Assembly: GCA_017524805.1 (NCBI GenBank)
Contig: JAFXUX010000005.1
Span: forward strand, 1 to 41,905
Length of the DNA: 41,905 bases
Source: Candidatus Methanomethylophilaceae archaeon
Lineage (GTDB): Archaea; Thermoplasmatota; Thermoplasmata; Methanomassiliicoccales; Methanomethylophilaceae
Direction: 5' to 3'
Shown here one piece after another: positions 41,850-41,905 of the stretch. The translations under genes were made by a program, and so were the position numbers. A model generated the notes under the pieces. It did not search any database. It was not told the origin of the DNA and was given only the letters and a program-made list of their open reading frames with translations. How positions within the stretch are numbered: the stretch's first letter is position 1; every line of letters starts with the position of its first letter.

Positions 41850-41905
41850 ATGACTGCCGGAACATACGAAACCTGGACGTGTGCTAGATCATACGCCAGC
41901 GGCGA
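41850..41905 (+). CDS. N-terminus of an unrecognised protein, cut by the window edge
   Basis: ATG 41850 opens a frame reading MTAGTYETWTCARSYASG to the window end. Only 18 residues are visible, so no assignment is possible. GAGGACGG about 15 bases upstream is at best a poor Shine-Dalgarno. Confidence 0.3.
   Translation, partial: MTAGTYETWTCARSYASG

Overview
The window looks like chromosome from a methanogenic archaeon of the order Methanomassiliicoccales, or a close Thermoplasmata relative. The evidence is an archaeal homocysteine-synthesis cluster (DUF39 protein, NIL-ferredoxin, COG2122), an archaeal dehydroquinate-pathway aldolase, an archaeal-type AspRS, an Hjc resolvase and an XPD helicase. 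Many genes have a TATA box about 25 bases before the start codon (leaderless transcripts), and TAG is almost absent as a terminator. Several genes are interrupted only by an in-frame TAG, as expected where UAG is decoded as pyrrolysine. The taxonomy is inferred from gene content; no 16S rRNA or pyl genes lie in the window.

Layout. 1-3852 (-): a very large secreted surface protein (BspA-type leucine-rich repeats plus InlB-like B repeats), cut by the window edge. 4038-4803: a truncated tyrosine recombinase against the 3' end of tRNA-Thr, the scar of an integrated element. 4947-10427: an FKBP isomerase, a short iron-sulfur-flavoprotein-like protein, a CARF-like DUF6293 regulator, tRNA-Arg, a geranylgeranyl-reductase-family enzyme, a multi-zinc-ribbon/HTH protein, a coiled-coil protein and a Cys-rich miniprotein. 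10413-13003: a DUF5685 protein, and divergently from it a 98-residue peptide with 12 cysteines in its last 48 residues, followed by a radical SAM/SPASM maturase. This is a probable undescribed RiPP (ribosomally made, modified peptide) locus. 13041-19352: housekeeping genes (ridA, cobO, a 14-TM MFS exporter, a VanH-like D-lactate dehydrogenase, gpmA, aspS, hjc).

19533-21801 (+) is a coupled three-gene operon for homocysteine formation from aspartate semialdehyde and sulfide. Its middle gene, a NIL/two-[4Fe-4S] ferredoxin, has an in-frame TAG between its two clusters. The ATGA overlap with the third gene exists only if that TAG is read through. Then come the aromatic-pathway aldolase (-), tRNA-Ser, a small membrane protein, XPD helicase and a TPR protein.

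26913-34274 (+) is one tight seven-gene operon: pyridoxal kinase fused to a GNAT acetyltransferase, three Sel1-repeat proteins, a YgiQ-type radical SAM enzyme, a zinc metallopeptidase and a coiled-coil protein. 34398-41506 is accessory in character: an unknown acidic protein, a UPF1-like SF1 helicase with an in-frame TAG inside motif IV, another unknown protein with an in-frame TAG, a convergent pair of trypsin-like proteases of which one has lost its catalytic serine, a 32-residue zinc ribbon, a GIY-YIG/PEGA-like fusion and a ROK sugar kinase. The right edge holds two tiny ORFs, the second cut off.

The two observations most worth following are the Cys-rich peptide/radical SAM pair and the group of in-frame amber codons (positions 21005, 35390, 37349 and 3831, plus the weaker 4035).
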